NCBI GenBank assembly: GCA_904501975.1
Contig: CAJGCZ010000031.1
Location: forward strand, 1 to 27,275
Direction: 5' to 3'
DNA length: 27,275 nucleotides
Source: an uncultured Akkermansia sp.
Lineage (GTDB): Bacteria > Verrucomicrobiota > Verrucomicrobiia > Verrucomicrobiales > Akkermansiaceae
Positions within the stretch are counted from its first letter, which is position 1, and each line of letters starts with the position of its first letter. The position numbers and the translations under genes are program-made. Below are positions 1-6,783 of this stretch, one piece after another. The notes below the pieces were generated by a model. The model was not told the DNA's origin and did not search any database. It saw nothing but the letters and a program-made list of their open reading frames with translations.

Positions 1-25
1 CGTCAGCCGTTCTTCTCCCAAATAC

Positions 26-352
26 CGCGAGCGCAGCGAGCCGAATTCTGAGCCCCCGCATGGGGGCGGTAGCGTAGTAGCCCGGTGCGTCAGCGCCGGG
101 TATCCTGATGGTGAACGATTGGAGCCCCGGCAAGGGGCGGCGGAAAGCTGTTGTTTGGTGTATGAGCTTCATTGAAAAACAAAGTTTTATGTATACTCTT
201 ATTCGGTGGCAAAAGACAATACCGTTCACTCGTTCTCTGCCGCCCCTCAACCGGGGCTCCAATACTGTTTTTACCCAAAACCCGACGCTAACGCGTCGGG
301 CTACTGAGCTACCGCCCCGGGGCTCTCGAATTCCGTTCGCTTCGCTCACATT
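26..352. repeat. REPIN-like large imperfect palindrome
   Basis: Two mirrored arms (about 30-151 and 238-350) around an A/T-richer centre (152-237). Each arm has the same three GC-rich hairpin modules in mirror order: one ending GGGGGCGGTAGC, one starting GTAGCCCG, and one starting TTGGAGCCCCGG. The two arms differ by substitutions that mostly keep the stems paired, as expected of structure-selected repeats. No open reading frame of interest lies inside. It is similar in style, not in sequence, to the repeats around the transposase gene at 5768-6214. It is probably a non-autonomous REP/REPIN-type element. Confidence 0.7.
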
Positions 353-358
353 AATGCT

Positions 359-382
359 CCCCACAAATTGCAATTTGTGGGG
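359..382. repeat. Perfect 24-nt palindrome
   Basis: The two halves are exact reverse complements, centred on TTGCAA with CCCCAC/GTGGGG ends. It follows the larger palindrome directly and could form a stable hairpin in RNA or DNA. No T-tract follows on either strand, so a simple terminator role is not clear. Confidence 0.7.
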
Positions 383-415
383 CGCATCCTCCAAAAACGT
401 AAACTGAGCCCATAC

Positions 416-448
416 AAAAAAGCCGCTGCCCCTGAACGGAGCAGCGAC
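416..448 (-). terminator. Rho-independent terminator of the leftward PEP-CTERM gene
   Basis: On the minus strand an 11-bp stem with two mismatches (GTCGCTGC pairing with GCAGCGGC, plus three more pairs) and a 5-nt loop is followed by TTTTTT. It lies about 30 nt beyond the stop codon of the 477-1232 gene. Confidence 0.75.
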
Positions 449-476
449 CTTTCCGAAAATCAAATGAAAAAAGCAA

Positions 477-1232
477 TTACTTGCGACGACGGCGTGCAGC
501 CAAACCGGCCAAGGCCAGCAAGGAAAGTGTAGCCGTGGTGGGCTCGGGGATGAGTTGCATACCCAAGGCCTTAGCATCAGTGGCATTTAAGACAGTATTG
601 TATACTTGTGCCGATGTTGCAAAATTGTTGAGGAAAGAAACCTCTGACACATTAAGATGGGTATCAACTGCAACAATAGTACCAGATTCGTCTTTCAATG
701 TAAATTTTATACCGGTATTGCTGCCTTCGTATACGGTAGTAGAGCCATCTGCGTTCAGCAAAGTGAAATATGCGTATACTTTGTCGTTATCTCCACTGTT
801 GTCCAGTACAAAGACTAAAGATGCGGCCTCTATGGATGTCCAGTCTGTATTCGCTGTGAAAATATTTGTGCTCGAAATTCCACTCAAACCATAGTTGCTG
901 GCGTAAACACCCTGGCCTGTAGTGCTACCCACATAAAGCGTAGAGGTCTTACCATTTGATGAGCCGTTAACATTAATATCAAGGGTGCCATTGCCTTGTG
1001 AGTCATTCCAAACGCCATTGAAATTGATAATCTTGGCTGAACCATTGAAGTTTGAGCCAGACTCTGCTTTTATTGTATCCACGTTCATCTGGATTGCAAC
1101 TGAAAGGCCACCCTGATTGAACAAGGAACTATCGAGCGTATAGGATGTAAGAGAATCTGAAGACTCCCATATAGGCTGTGCTGCAAAAGCTACGCTGCTT
1201 AACAGTAGCATGCTAATCGTTGTTTTTTTCAT
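477..1232 (-). CDS. PEP-CTERM sorting-domain surface/exported protein
   Basis: 251 residues. It has a short cleavable-type signal peptide (residues 1-17: two lysines, hydrophobic core, then AFA), a Ser/Thr/Asn/Gly-rich central region with alternating beta-type pattern, and a C-terminal PEP-CTERM tail from about residue 228: PEP at 229-231, a hydrophobic LSLLALAGLAA segment and a terminal RRRRK. In the known system such tails are recognised by an exosortase that removes the tail after export; no exosortase gene is in this window. The middle matches no family I recognise. The gene diverges from a second PEP-CTERM gene (1652-2461), and the last ~70 nt of the two genes are almost identical. The start is the ATG opening the signal peptide, 38 nt from the inverted repeat at 1271. 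The cargo function is unknown. Confidence 0.85.
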   Translation of the reverse strand: MKKTTISMLLLSSVAFAAQPIWESSDSLTSYTLDSSLFNQGGLSVAIQMNVDTIKAESGSNFNGSAKIINFNGVWNDSQGNGTLDINVNGSSNGKTSTLYVGSTTGQGVYASNYGLSGISSTNIFTANTDWTSIEAASLVFVLDNSGDNDKVYAYFTLLNADGSTTVYEGSNTGIKFTLKDESGTIVAVDTHLNVSEVSFLNNFATSAQVYNTVLNATDAKALGMQLIPEPTTATLSLLALAGLAARRRRK

Positions 1233-1270
1233 GCGATTTTAGATATTATTTTTTGCACCCTCTGTTACTG

Positions 1271-1613
1271 CTTCCTCGCGCGATGGAATGGTACAGTAAA
1301 AGACGAAGCGCTCCGATAAGTTATCTCATTTTGAAGGAGATAACACCAAACATAGACCAATCTCTACGTTTGATTAAGAAAAACTAATTTCTTAATCATT
1401 CTACTTGAAAAACTTGCATGATAACACAATTTATGTTTTTGTTATTTATTCTCAATACGGTAGGATTTTTAATGCGTAAAGAAATGCAAAAAAATGCACA
1501 TTTTTTGTACAAAACTTACTATAATATCAATATTTTGCTTGTCATCTCTTTCAAAAAGAGATAACCTATATGAGCACCGCGTCTCACCGGTACCATTCCA
1601 TCGCGCGAGGAAG
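1271..1613. repeat. Segment bounded by perfect 24-bp inverted repeats (candidate invertible promoter or MITE)
   Basis: Positions 1271-1294 and 1590-1613 are exact reverse complements over 24 nt. Similarity continues inward, more loosely, for about 55 nt; each arm includes a hairpin of type GAGATAAC/GTTATCTC (around 1320-1345 and 1541-1565). The interior is very A/T-rich, has a further hairpin (about 1370-1399) and no coding sequence. Both repeats end exactly 38 nt from the start codon of the gene they face. That symmetry fits an invertible switch carrying promoters for two surface proteins. A non-autonomous transposon with terminal inverted repeats is the alternative. Confidence 0.6.
1428..1455 (-). 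promoter_or_regulatory. Possible sigma70-type promoter inside the inverted-repeat segment, reading left
   Basis: Minus strand TTGAGA (1450-1455), 16-nt spacer, TAAATT (1428-1433). It would transcribe the 477-1232 gene with a leader of nearly 190 nt that includes one inverted repeat. In the other direction the candidates are weaker: TATAAT at 1520-1525 with a poor -35, and TTGTCA (1539-1544), 17 nt, TAACCT (1562-1567). The interior is so A/T-rich that chance matches are likely. Confidence 0.3.
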
Positions 1614-1651
1614 TCGGAGAGAAGGGTGTGAAGTAACATACAAGTAAAATA

Positions 1652-2461
1652 ATGAAAAAAACACTTATAGCCTTAGTGGCTCTGACTGGCGTGGCATCAG
1701 CAGCTTGGACCGCTGATGATGCAGCAGGCTGGGTTGTTAACAATGGTGATGGAACTTGGACATCTGCTTCTTCCACCACTTATGTTATCGATGGGGAGAG
1801 CAATGATATGAAGTTAACCTTCCAAAATGATGAAGGTACTGATATCGTTTTTGCGTATAACAATGACCCTAATAAACCTGCTTCTTATAGATCTTGCTAT
1901 ACGTTTGCAGTTACCATTAATCTTGATGCTTTAACGCTGCCTGCTTCTAACACTTCCGAGGTGTGGGGCGGTAATAAGGTTGGGTTTGGTCTTACGTCCG
2001 CTGGTCTTGTTACAGCCTGCATAGGTGGTAACCCTGCATGGGCAAATACCGGCATCACAATAGGTGATAGCGGTCAATTAACATTGATTGTAACATCCGG
2101 AAATTCAGGGTCTATCATCGCTGCATATGGTGCTGATGGTACTTATACATCTGTGGCTTCTTCTCAGACCGGTTCAAACAAGGTTAATGGAGTTACAACC
2201 GACGGTGGTGCATATTATGGTTGGACAGGCCTGAAAGAAGGTGAAGCTTTGACAACCTTTACCATTGATGCCTCCATTCTTTCTGCTGTTGAAAAAATTG
2301 CGGTGTGGACTACAGGGCCTAATGATGGCTTGAATACTGCTGCCATGCTTGCCAATATTGACACAGTGGCAGCCGCCATTCAATCCATTCCCGAGCCCAC
2401 TACGGCCACACTTTCCTTGCTGGCCTTGGCCGGTTTGGCAGCCCGCCGTCGTCGTCGCTAA
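1652..2461 (+). CDS. PEP-CTERM sorting-domain surface/exported protein
   Basis: 269 residues. It begins with a signal peptide (MKK, hydrophobic core, cleavage near ASAA at about residue 18), followed by a Gly/Thr/Asn-rich, probably beta-rich passenger. It ends with the same tail as the divergent neighbour: PEP at 247-249, hydrophobic LSLLALAGLAA, then five arginines. The passenger shows no clear similarity to the other protein, so the two share only signals and sorting tail. The start codon is 38 nt from the 24-bp inverted repeat ending at 1613. Exosortase-dependent sorting is known for this tail type; the function of the passenger is not apparent. Confidence 0.85.
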   Translation: MKKTLIALVALTGVASAAWTADDAAGWVVNNGDGTWTSASSTTYVIDGESNDMKLTFQNDEGTDIVFAYNNDPNKPASYRSCYTFAVTINLDALTLPASNTSEVWGGNKVGFGLTSAGLVTACIGGNPAWANTGITIGDSGQLTLIVTSGNSGSIIAAYGADGTYTSVASSQTGSNKVNGVTTDGGAYYGWTGLKEGEALTTFTIDASILSAVEKIAVWTTGPNDGLNTAAMLANIDTVAAAIQSIPEPTTATLSLLALAGLAARRRRR

Positions 2462-2518
2462 GATGACGTGGCAAGCGCCACAGCGGTAACCAATACCGCA
2501 ACGCAAAAAACATTTGGG

Positions 2519-2544
2519 GCCTCTCCTCGGACGCGGGGAGAGGC
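2519..2544. terminator. Hairpin terminator between convergent genes
   Basis: GCCTCTCC pairs with GGAGAGGC over 8 bp. On the minus strand a T6 run follows 9 nt later; on the plus strand only GATTTTA follows. It separates the rightward PEP-CTERM gene from the leftward lipoprotein pair and may serve either side. Confidence 0.5.
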
Positions 2545-2549
2545 TCGCT

Positions 2550-2630
2550 GATTTTAGATTTTGGATGTTTGATTTGGATTGGGGGAGGTTGCGTTACAAA
2601 TCAACCATCAAAAATCAAACCTCTAAAATC
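2550..2630. repeat. A/T-rich imperfect palindrome (family B) abutting a stop codon
   Basis: The left arm 2550-2577 starts GATTTTAGA and the right arm 2596-2630 ends TCTAAAATC; the arms are related but imperfect complements. Read on the minus strand, the right arm begins within the TGA of the 2629-3402 gene and continues with GAGGTTTGATTTTTGA. The same family is at 20455-20526. Confidence 0.6.
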
Positions 2631-3402
2631 AATACGGTACTGGGTTGCCGTTGCGTTCTTGGAGGCCTTGGCGCATATTTTCTTGCATGAGGCGGCCTTG
2701 TTTAGAGACTTGGGCCTCGGCGGTGTAGCTGGGGAGGTGCTTGCTCCAGTGCTCATCGGAGCGCACGGTAGCCCAGTGCTCGATGGGGTAGGAGTGGCCG
2801 AGGGGGTACACGAGGTCGAGCCACTCAGTGACTTTGTATTTATCCGCCCAGTAGTCGTGGTCAATATCGTCGTCTTTGAGGGTAACGAGGCGGCCCCCGC
2901 GTTTCCAGGCGTCGAGAATAATGGCATGGGGCCAGCCGTCATTTTTGGCGGCGAGGTAAACGCAGTTGTGCTCGCGGGAGGTTTTTTCTTTGTAGACGCA
3001 GCAGCCGGGTTGGAAGAAGGTGAGCGGGGTGCGGCGGAGCTCGCGGTACATATCGTGCTGGTAATGCCAGCAGAGGCCGCGCTCCAGCGCCCAGTTGTAG
3101 GAGCTGTTGATGGCAGCGTTGTTGCGCCAGCCGGGCCAGCGTGTGGGCTTATTGATACGGCCGATGGCAGCGGCGGCCTTGTACGAGATATCGGCCAGTT
3201 GTTGCGCCTCTTTGATGGCGGCGGGGTTATTTTTTTGCTCCTCGGGCAAGAGGCGGATGAGGTCGTCTCGCAGCTGGTTACGCTCTTGGATGACCTCCGG
3301 CAGCTCCTCGTAGCCCATGGGCGGCGGGGTTTGGCAGGAGGGGAAAAGCAGGGCGGCAGTGGCGCCAAGCAGCAGGGAGAGACGGGAGATATGGTGCATC
3401 AT
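2629..3402 (-). CDS. Predicted lipoprotein with putative Cys-His-Asp (transglutaminase/papain-like) core, paralogue 2
   Basis: 257 residues. The lipoprotein signal peptide ends in LFPSC, with lipidated Cys at 23. It is paralogous to the upstream product along its length. Shared blocks are LCWHYQHDMYREL (Cys 111), REHNCVY (His 145) and LDAW (Asp 164), in the Cys...His...Asp order and spacing of transglutaminase-like or related cysteine proteases, plus a paired GCC at about 133-135 and YPIEHW near 205-210. The enzymatic role is an inference from these residues; no family assignment is certain. Its start overlaps the upstream stop in an ATGA, so the two are translationally coupled. The stop codon lies at the edge of an A/T-rich palindrome. 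Confidence 0.75.
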   Translation of the reverse strand: MMHHISRLSLLLGATAALLFPSCQTPPPMGYEELPEVIQERNQLRDDLIRLLPEEQKNNPAAIKEAQQLADISYKAAAAIGRINKPTRWPGWRNNAAINSSYNWALERGLCWHYQHDMYRELRRTPLTFFQPGCCVYKEKTSREHNCVYLAAKNDGWPHAIILDAWKRGGRLVTLKDDDIDHDYWADKYKVTEWLDLVYPLGHSYPIEHWATVRSDEHWSKHLPSYTAEAQVSKQGRLMQENMRQGLQERNGNPVPY

Positions 3403-4181
3403 TCGTACGAAACGGGGCTGTTGGGGTGTTCTTTTTTACCCTTGCTAATGTTCATGAGCATGGTGCGGTGTTGCGGGGTGAACCATGCCTCCGGCCAGCG
3501 GGAGTCGATGTAGGCGGAGGAGAGTCCCAGGAAGGAGAAGTGGTACCACTTGCGGGCTGCGGCAATTTGCAGCCAGTGCTCGATGGGGTACTTGTGGCCG
3601 GGCAGGTAGAAACCGCTGAGCACCCAGGTGACCTCCTCGCGGTCTGCCCATTGGTCGGGATCCAGCTCCCAGGCGTTGAAGGTTTGCAGGCGGCCGTTGT
3701 AGGGCCAGGCATCCAGCACCCAAGCGAGGGGCCACGAGGCGTGCTGCGGGGTTACATACACGCAGTTGTGCTCGCGGCGGGTGCCTTTGTCGCGCACGCA
3801 GCAGCCGATGCTGTAGAATTGCAGCGGGCGGCGCACCAGCTCGCGGTACATATCGTGTTGGTAGTGCCAGCAAAGGCCGCGGTCTTGCATGTGGGCGTTT
3901 ACCAAGTAGTTGCCTGCCCAGCCGGGGAAGTTGGAGTCATACTGGCGGGCAATGGCGGCAGCGGCTTTGTAGGCGGTGTCGGCCAGCCAGCGGGCTTCTT
4001 CCATAGCGGCGGGGGTGGTGCGCTCTTTCTCCGGCAGCATGAGCAGCAGCCCCTCGTATAGGGATTGACGGCGCTCTGTTACCAGCGGGGTAGAGGTGTA
4101 CTCCGGCGGCGGCGGGTAACAGGAGCTAAGGCACAGTAGGGGTGCCAGTAGGCTGACGAGGTGTTTGGCGGAGAGCTTCAT
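3399..4181 (-). CDS. Predicted lipoprotein with putative Cys-His-Asp (transglutaminase/papain-like) core, paralogue 1
   Basis: 260 residues. The signal peptide ends in the lipobox LSSC, with Cys at 21, so it should be anchored to a membrane and face the periplasm or outside. A helical N-terminal part (35-85) is followed by a conserved core: GLCWHYQHDMYREL (Cys 104), a GCC pair at 126-128, REHNCVYV (His 138), LDAW (Asp 157) and YPIEHW (198-203). The Cys-His-Asp order with about 34 and 19 residues between them is what a transglutaminase-like fold would show. This is inferred from motif arrangement only. First gene of a two-gene tandem duplication, with its own promoter at 4192-4220. Confidence 0.75.
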   Translation of the reverse strand: MKLSAKHLVSLLAPLLCLSSCYPPPPEYTSTPLVTERRQSLYEGLLLMLPEKERTTPAAMEEARWLADTAYKAAAAIARQYDSNFPGWAGNYLVNAHMQDRGLCWHYQHDMYRELVRRPLQFYSIGCCVRDKGTRREHNCVYVTPQHASWPLAWVLDAWPYNGRLQTFNAWELDPDQWADREEVTWVLSGFYLPGHKYPIEHWLQIAAARKWYHFSFLGLSSAYIDSRWPEAWFTPQHRTMLMNISKGKKEHPNSPVSYE

Positions 4182-4191
4182 GCGGGGGCGG

Positions 4192-4220
4192 ATTCTACCA
4201 CAGATGCCTGCCTATGGCAA
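4192..4220 (-). promoter_or_regulatory. Promoter of the lipoprotein pair, near-leaderless
   Basis: Minus strand TTGCCA (4215-4220), 17-nt spacer, TAGAAT (4192-4197). Only 10 nt separate the -10 box from the ATG at 4181, predicting a 5' leader of about 3 nt. Confidence 0.7.
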
Positions 4221-4270
4221 GCTTTGGGTGTGTGTGCTGTAGAGGTGGGGGGGCGAGCCGGCGCGATATT

Positions 4271-4303
4271 AAAAAAACTCTGCCCCGTAGAGCAGAGTTT
4301 TTT
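4271..4303. terminator. Bidirectional terminator after rpmA
   Basis: ACTCTGC pairs with GCAGAGT, flanked by A7 on one side and T6 on the other, giving a stem that can extend through the A/T tracts. It lies just beyond the rpmA stop and works best for the leftward ribosomal protein operon. Confidence 0.85.
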
Positions 4304-4326
4304 GGGAAATAAAGTTGTGCTGAGAC

Positions 4327-4575
4327 TTAAGCCTCGGGAGCAACATTCACGCGACGACCTTCGCGGTCGAAGAATACGCGGCCATCAACCAAAGAGAAGA
4401 TGGTGTAGTCGCGGCCCATGCCCACACCCTTACCGGGCTGGAACTTGGTGCCACGCTGACGAACGATGATGTTGCCTGCGATTACAGTCTGACCACCGAA
4501 CTTCTTCACGCCGAGGCGCTTGCTGCGGGAATCGCGACCGTTACGTACGGAACCTTGACCTTTCTTATGTGCCAT
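4327..4575 (-). CDS. rpmA: 50S ribosomal protein L27
   Basis: 82 residues, the usual length. The start MAHKKGQGSVRNGRDS, the run SKRLGVKKFGGQ and the centre GNIIVRQRGTKFQPG are the L27 signature. L27 sits near the peptidyl transferase centre, and its N-terminal tail reaches the P-site. The N terminus begins directly with MAHKKG, so the cleavable N-terminal extension seen in Firmicutes L27 is absent. Second gene of the conserved rplU-rpmA operon, 35 nt after rplU, and followed by a strong terminator. There is no clear Shine-Dalgarno before the ATG. Confidence 0.97.
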   Translation of the reverse strand: MAHKKGQGSVRNGRDSRSKRLGVKKFGGQTVIAGNIIVRQRGTKFQPGKGVGMGRDYTIFSLVDGRVFFDREGRRVNVAPEA

Positions 4576-4610
4576 GACTAGTAAGAATCTATCTTGTTAG
4601 GGGTTAATAA

Positions 4611-4931
4611 TCAGGCGTTGATGGCGGTGATTTCTACCTTGGTAAGAGCGGCGCGGAAGCCCTTCTTCTTGTGGAAACCCTTACGGCGCTTGAACTTGAA
4701 GGCGATGCCCTTGGCACCACGAGCCTCTGCGTCAAGAACCTTGGCTGTTACTGTTGCGCCGGCAACCGTGGGGGTGCCTACCTTAGTAGCGTCGCCATCC
4801 TCAACCAAGAGAACCTGGTCGAAAGTGGTCTCGCCGTCGTTCACAAGGCCGGAGATACGGTCTACGGTGAGAACGTCACCTACCGTTACTCGGTACTGCT
4901 TGTTACCGGAAGTGAAAACTGCGTATGCCAT
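4611..4931 (-). CDS. rplU: 50S ribosomal protein L21
   Basis: 106 residues from the chosen start MAYAVFTSGNKQYRV, which matches the beginning of the L21 family; an in-frame ATG 45 nt upstream would add an unrelated tail and lies inside the predicted leader. Family features seen are GNKQYRVTVGDVLTV near the start and the basic FKFKRRKGFHKKKG segment that binds 23S rRNA, close to the C terminus. First gene of the rplU-rpmA operon, with a promoter at 4977-5004 and a short hairpin (CCCGC/GCGGG, about 4956-4969) in its leader. It diverges from tsaE. Confidence 0.96.
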   Translation of the reverse strand: MAYAVFTSGNKQYRVTVGDVLTVDRISGLVNDGETTFDQVLLVEDGDATKVGTPTVAGATVTAKVLDAEARGAKGIAFKFKRRKGFHKKKGFRAALTKVEITAINA

Positions 4932-4976
4932 AATTTTTTGAACTTTAGGATTGCACCCGCTTGTGCGGGCTGGCAC

Positions 4977-5004
4977 ATTATATACATGCCGTGGCTTTTG
5001 GCAA
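4977..5004 (-). promoter_or_regulatory. rplU-rpmA promoter
   Basis: Minus strand TTGCCA (4999-5004), 16-nt spacer, TATAAT (4977-4982). The predicted start of transcription near 4970 gives a leader of about 38 nt that contains a small GC hairpin; unlike many genes here, this one has a true leader. Confidence 0.7.
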
Positions 5005-5041
5005 GCCTAAAATTAAAAATTTTTCAAAAAATTTGCAAATT

Positions 5042-5476
5042 ATGCATAAAATTTTCAAAAATGGGTCAATTTTTGTCAAATCGGAGGAAGAAATGGTCGA
5101 TTTGGGGCGAGCCATCGCCGCAACATTGAGTGGCGGCGAGGTGCTGGGCTTTGTGGGCGACCTCGGTGCGGGCAAGACGCACATGATACAAGGTATATTA
5201 GAAGGGCTGGGGGCAGGTAACCCGGCGGCAAGCCCCACCTTCTCGTTGGTGCACGAGCACCGCGATGGCCGTTTGCCTGCGGCACACTTTGATTTTTACC
5301 GCATGAAGAGCGAGGATGAGGCCTTGGGCATGGGCTGGGATGAGTACTTGGCCGGCGGCAGCGTGCTGCTGGTGGAGTGGGCGGATCGTTTTGATGGCGC
5401 CCTCATGCCCCCGGATACCCGTTGGCTGGTGCTCAAACACGCCGGCCCCACCCTCCGCGAAGTGCGCCTAGCCTGA
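5042..5476 (+). CDS. tsaE: tRNA threonylcarbamoyladenosine biosynthesis ATPase TsaE
   Basis: 144 residues from the ATG at 5042. TsaE is the small P-loop ATPase that works with TsaB and TsaD in making t6A at position 37 of ANN-decoding tRNAs. Visible motifs: SEEEMVDLGRAIA at 14-26 (family N-terminal helix), Walker A GDLGAGKT at 39-46, SPTFSLVHEH in the region corresponding to switch I, HFDFYRM, and VEWADRF near the C terminus. The start at 5042 fits the family length; the next ATG at 5093 follows a GGAGG but would remove the first strand and helix. Diverges from rplU and is convergent with tilS, with the transposase region between. Confidence 0.93.
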   Translation: MHKIFKNGSIFVKSEEEMVDLGRAIAATLSGGEVLGFVGDLGAGKTHMIQGILEGLGAGNPAASPTFSLVHEHRDGRLPAAHFDFYRMKSEDEALGMGWDEYLAGGSVLLVEWADRFDGALMPPDTRWLVLKHAGPTLREVRLA

Positions 5477-5483
5477 GAGGGGG

Positions 5484-5514
5484 AATATTGAATGTTGAAA
5501 GTTGAATATTGAAA
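5484..5514 (+). repeat. A/T-rich repeat, family A, left arm
   Basis: Contains AATATTGAATGTTGAAAG and GTTGAATATTGAAAG, starting 7 nt after the tsaE stop. An inverted copy lies at 6784-6806 at the end of tilS, so the two copies bracket the transposase region. Further copies are at 11456-11533 and 23696-23730. Confidence 0.65.
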
Positions 5515-5562
5515 GTGGGTGAGCTTGGTGTGCCGCGGTAGGGGGAGGCGCGGTGTTACACC

Positions 5563-5733
5563 TGCGAGCCGCAGGCGAGCGGAATTAAGAGAGCCCGTGT
5601 TAACGGGCGGCATATCAATAGCGAGTCGGTGAAGGCGAAGGCGCAGCCGAAGCCGGAACCACTCGTTATGTATAGAAAAATATCGGAACCCGCGGAGCGG
5701 GTGGCACGGTGGGTGGCTCAATATGGTAAGGTG
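5563..5733 (+). repeat. REP element, copy 1 of the RAYT locus
   Basis: About 171 nt starting TGCGAGCCG and ending GGTGGGTGGCTC plus about 15 nt. It contains several small GC hairpins (such as GCCCGTGTTAACGGGC and CCCGCGGAGCGGG). It is nearly identical, differing at roughly ten positions, to 6534-6704 in the same orientation, and related to the inverted copy at 6313-6460. Confidence 0.8.
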
Positions 5734-5767
5734 AATTAAACAAATGAGCCTCCAATTTACCGCCATG

Positions 5768-6214
5768 TCAATGAGGTTTATAATCGGTAACAATGCCGTT
5801 TTTCTTCAGAAACTGAAGAAATTCCTCTTGTGCTGTGAGAGTTTTATGATGCTCTTTTTGGGTTTCGATGTATTTAATGACAGTGGATTTCAAGGATTCG
5901 CTTACTGAGAAGGCCGCATAACCTTCTTGCCATGCAAATGTCTCATACGAAGGGTGTAGGCCTTTAATCCACCGACTCGTGTTAGCCTTAATGGAACGCA
6001 CGAATCCAGATATGGATGTATTTGTGGGCAACGTGGCTAATACATGGATGTGATCAGGTCTGCCTCCGATGGTATATACAAAAGACTTCTCAGAATGAAC
6101 AATGCCTCCAATATAGCGAAATATTTGGGGTAAATCGTTTTCATTCATTTTGCATTCATCGTTCTTTACATGAAAAATGATGTGAATGATAATATTGGTG
6201 TATGAACGTCCCAT
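5768..6214 (-). CDS. REP-associated (Y1, IS200/IS605-like) tyrosine transposase
   Basis: 148 residues. It is a single-domain HUH endonuclease of the Y1 transposase superfamily: N-terminal strand IIIHIIFHVK, HUH pair in GGRPDHIHVLATLP (His 55 and His 57), WQEGYAAFSVS at 95-105, and the catalytic Tyr 115 in KYIETQKEHH. IS200/IS605 TnpA enzymes cut and join single-stranded DNA at hairpins; RAYT relatives are domesticated and act on REP repeats. No tnpB or IS200 ends are visible. Near-identical GC-rich palindromic repeats lie on both sides, which fits a RAYT. All key residues are present, so it is probably active. Promoter at 6236-6264. Confidence 0.9.
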   Translation of the reverse strand: MGRSYTNIIIHIIFHVKNDECKMNENDLPQIFRYIGGIVHSEKSFVYTIGGRPDHIHVLATLPTNTSISGFVRSIKANTSRWIKGLHPSYETFAWQEGYAAFSVSESLKSTVIKYIETQKEHHKTLTAQEEFLQFLKKNGIVTDYKPH

Positions 6215-6235
6215 GATTATTAAGTAGTTTATTTG

Positions 6236-6264
6236 ATGGTATCATTCGGGAGCATGGATGACAA
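6236..6264 (-). promoter_or_regulatory. Candidate promoter of the RAYT gene
   Basis: Minus strand TTGTCA (6259-6264), 17-nt spacer, TACCAT (6236-6241). Predicted leader about 14 nt. Confidence 0.5.
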
Positions 6265-6312
6265 GATAAAATCTTCTGATTCGCCAATTTTTGGTTGCAG
6301 GGCTAACAATAT

Positions 6313-6460
6313 AGAGCCACCCACCGTGCCACCCGCTGTCGCGGGTTCCGTTTTCTCTTATTCTGCATACGAGTGGTTTCGCCGCTTGCGCGGCTGCACG
6401 CACTCGCTATTGATATGCCACCCGTTTCACGGGTTCAGAGTTAGGCTCGCTAACGCTCGC
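6313..6460 (-). repeat. REP element, inverted copy 2
   Basis: Begins GAGCCACCCACCGTGCCACC, the reverse complement of the ends of copies 1 and 3, and contains the GCCACCCGTTTCACGGGTTC stem. Compared with copies 1 and 3, hairpin loops and paired bases have changed together. With copy 3 it makes a 392-nt palindrome (6313-6704) immediately upstream of the transposase gene. Confidence 0.75.
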
Positions 6461-6533
6461 AAGGTATGCGAAGCCAAATGCCGGCTCATGTTCCGCGCAT
6501 AAGGCGCGGGCGGAAGGGGGGCTCGTTGTTACT

Positions 6534-6704
6534 TGCGAGCCGCCGGCGAGCGGAATTAAGAGAGCCCGTGTTAACGGGCGGCACATCAATAGCGAGTCGG
6601 TGGAGGCGAAGGCACAGCCGAAGCCGGAACCACTCGTTATGTATAGAAAAATATCGGAACCCGCGGAGCGGGTGGTACGGTGGGTGGCTCCATACGGAAG
6701 GGTG
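6534..6704 (+). repeat. REP element, direct copy 3
   Basis: Nearly identical to 5563-5733 over about 170 nt, offset by 971 nt. Between copies 2 and 3 lies an additional hairpin module, TTCCGCGCATAAGGCGCGGG at 6490-6509, which recurs in inverted form near 23813-23832. Confidence 0.8.
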
Positions 6705-6783
6705 ATTTTCAACTTTGGGAATTGAAGCAAGGAGGACTCATGCGCCGGGTGGACAATCCGGCGCTCTATTTTACTTTCAGCCT

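Noticed and set aside
290..340. tRNA-like D-arm sequence (GGTAGCTCAGTAG on the minus strand)
   Set aside because: It is part of a REP-type hairpin; there is no anticodon arm or GGTTCRA-type T-arm at the right distance, and the mirrored copy at 70-95 lacks the motif spacing too.
2569..3513. 314-residue open frame on the plus strand over the lipoprotein genes
   Set aside because: Antisense shadow; the minus-strand frames have signal peptides and are paralogous to each other.
5296..5793. 165-residue frame on the minus strand
   Set aside because: It spans intergenic repeats and the antisense of tsaE, with no recognisable domain.
5768..6214. Complete IS200/IS605 insertion sequence
   Set aside because: No tnpB and no single pair of subterminal hairpin ends; the surrounding repeats are multiple REP copies, so a RAYT locus explains it better.
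5563..6704. Repeated units that might be a CRISPR array
   Set aside because: Only two direct and one inverted copy of about 170 nt, unequal spacing and a transposase gene between them; no short regular repeat-spacer pattern.
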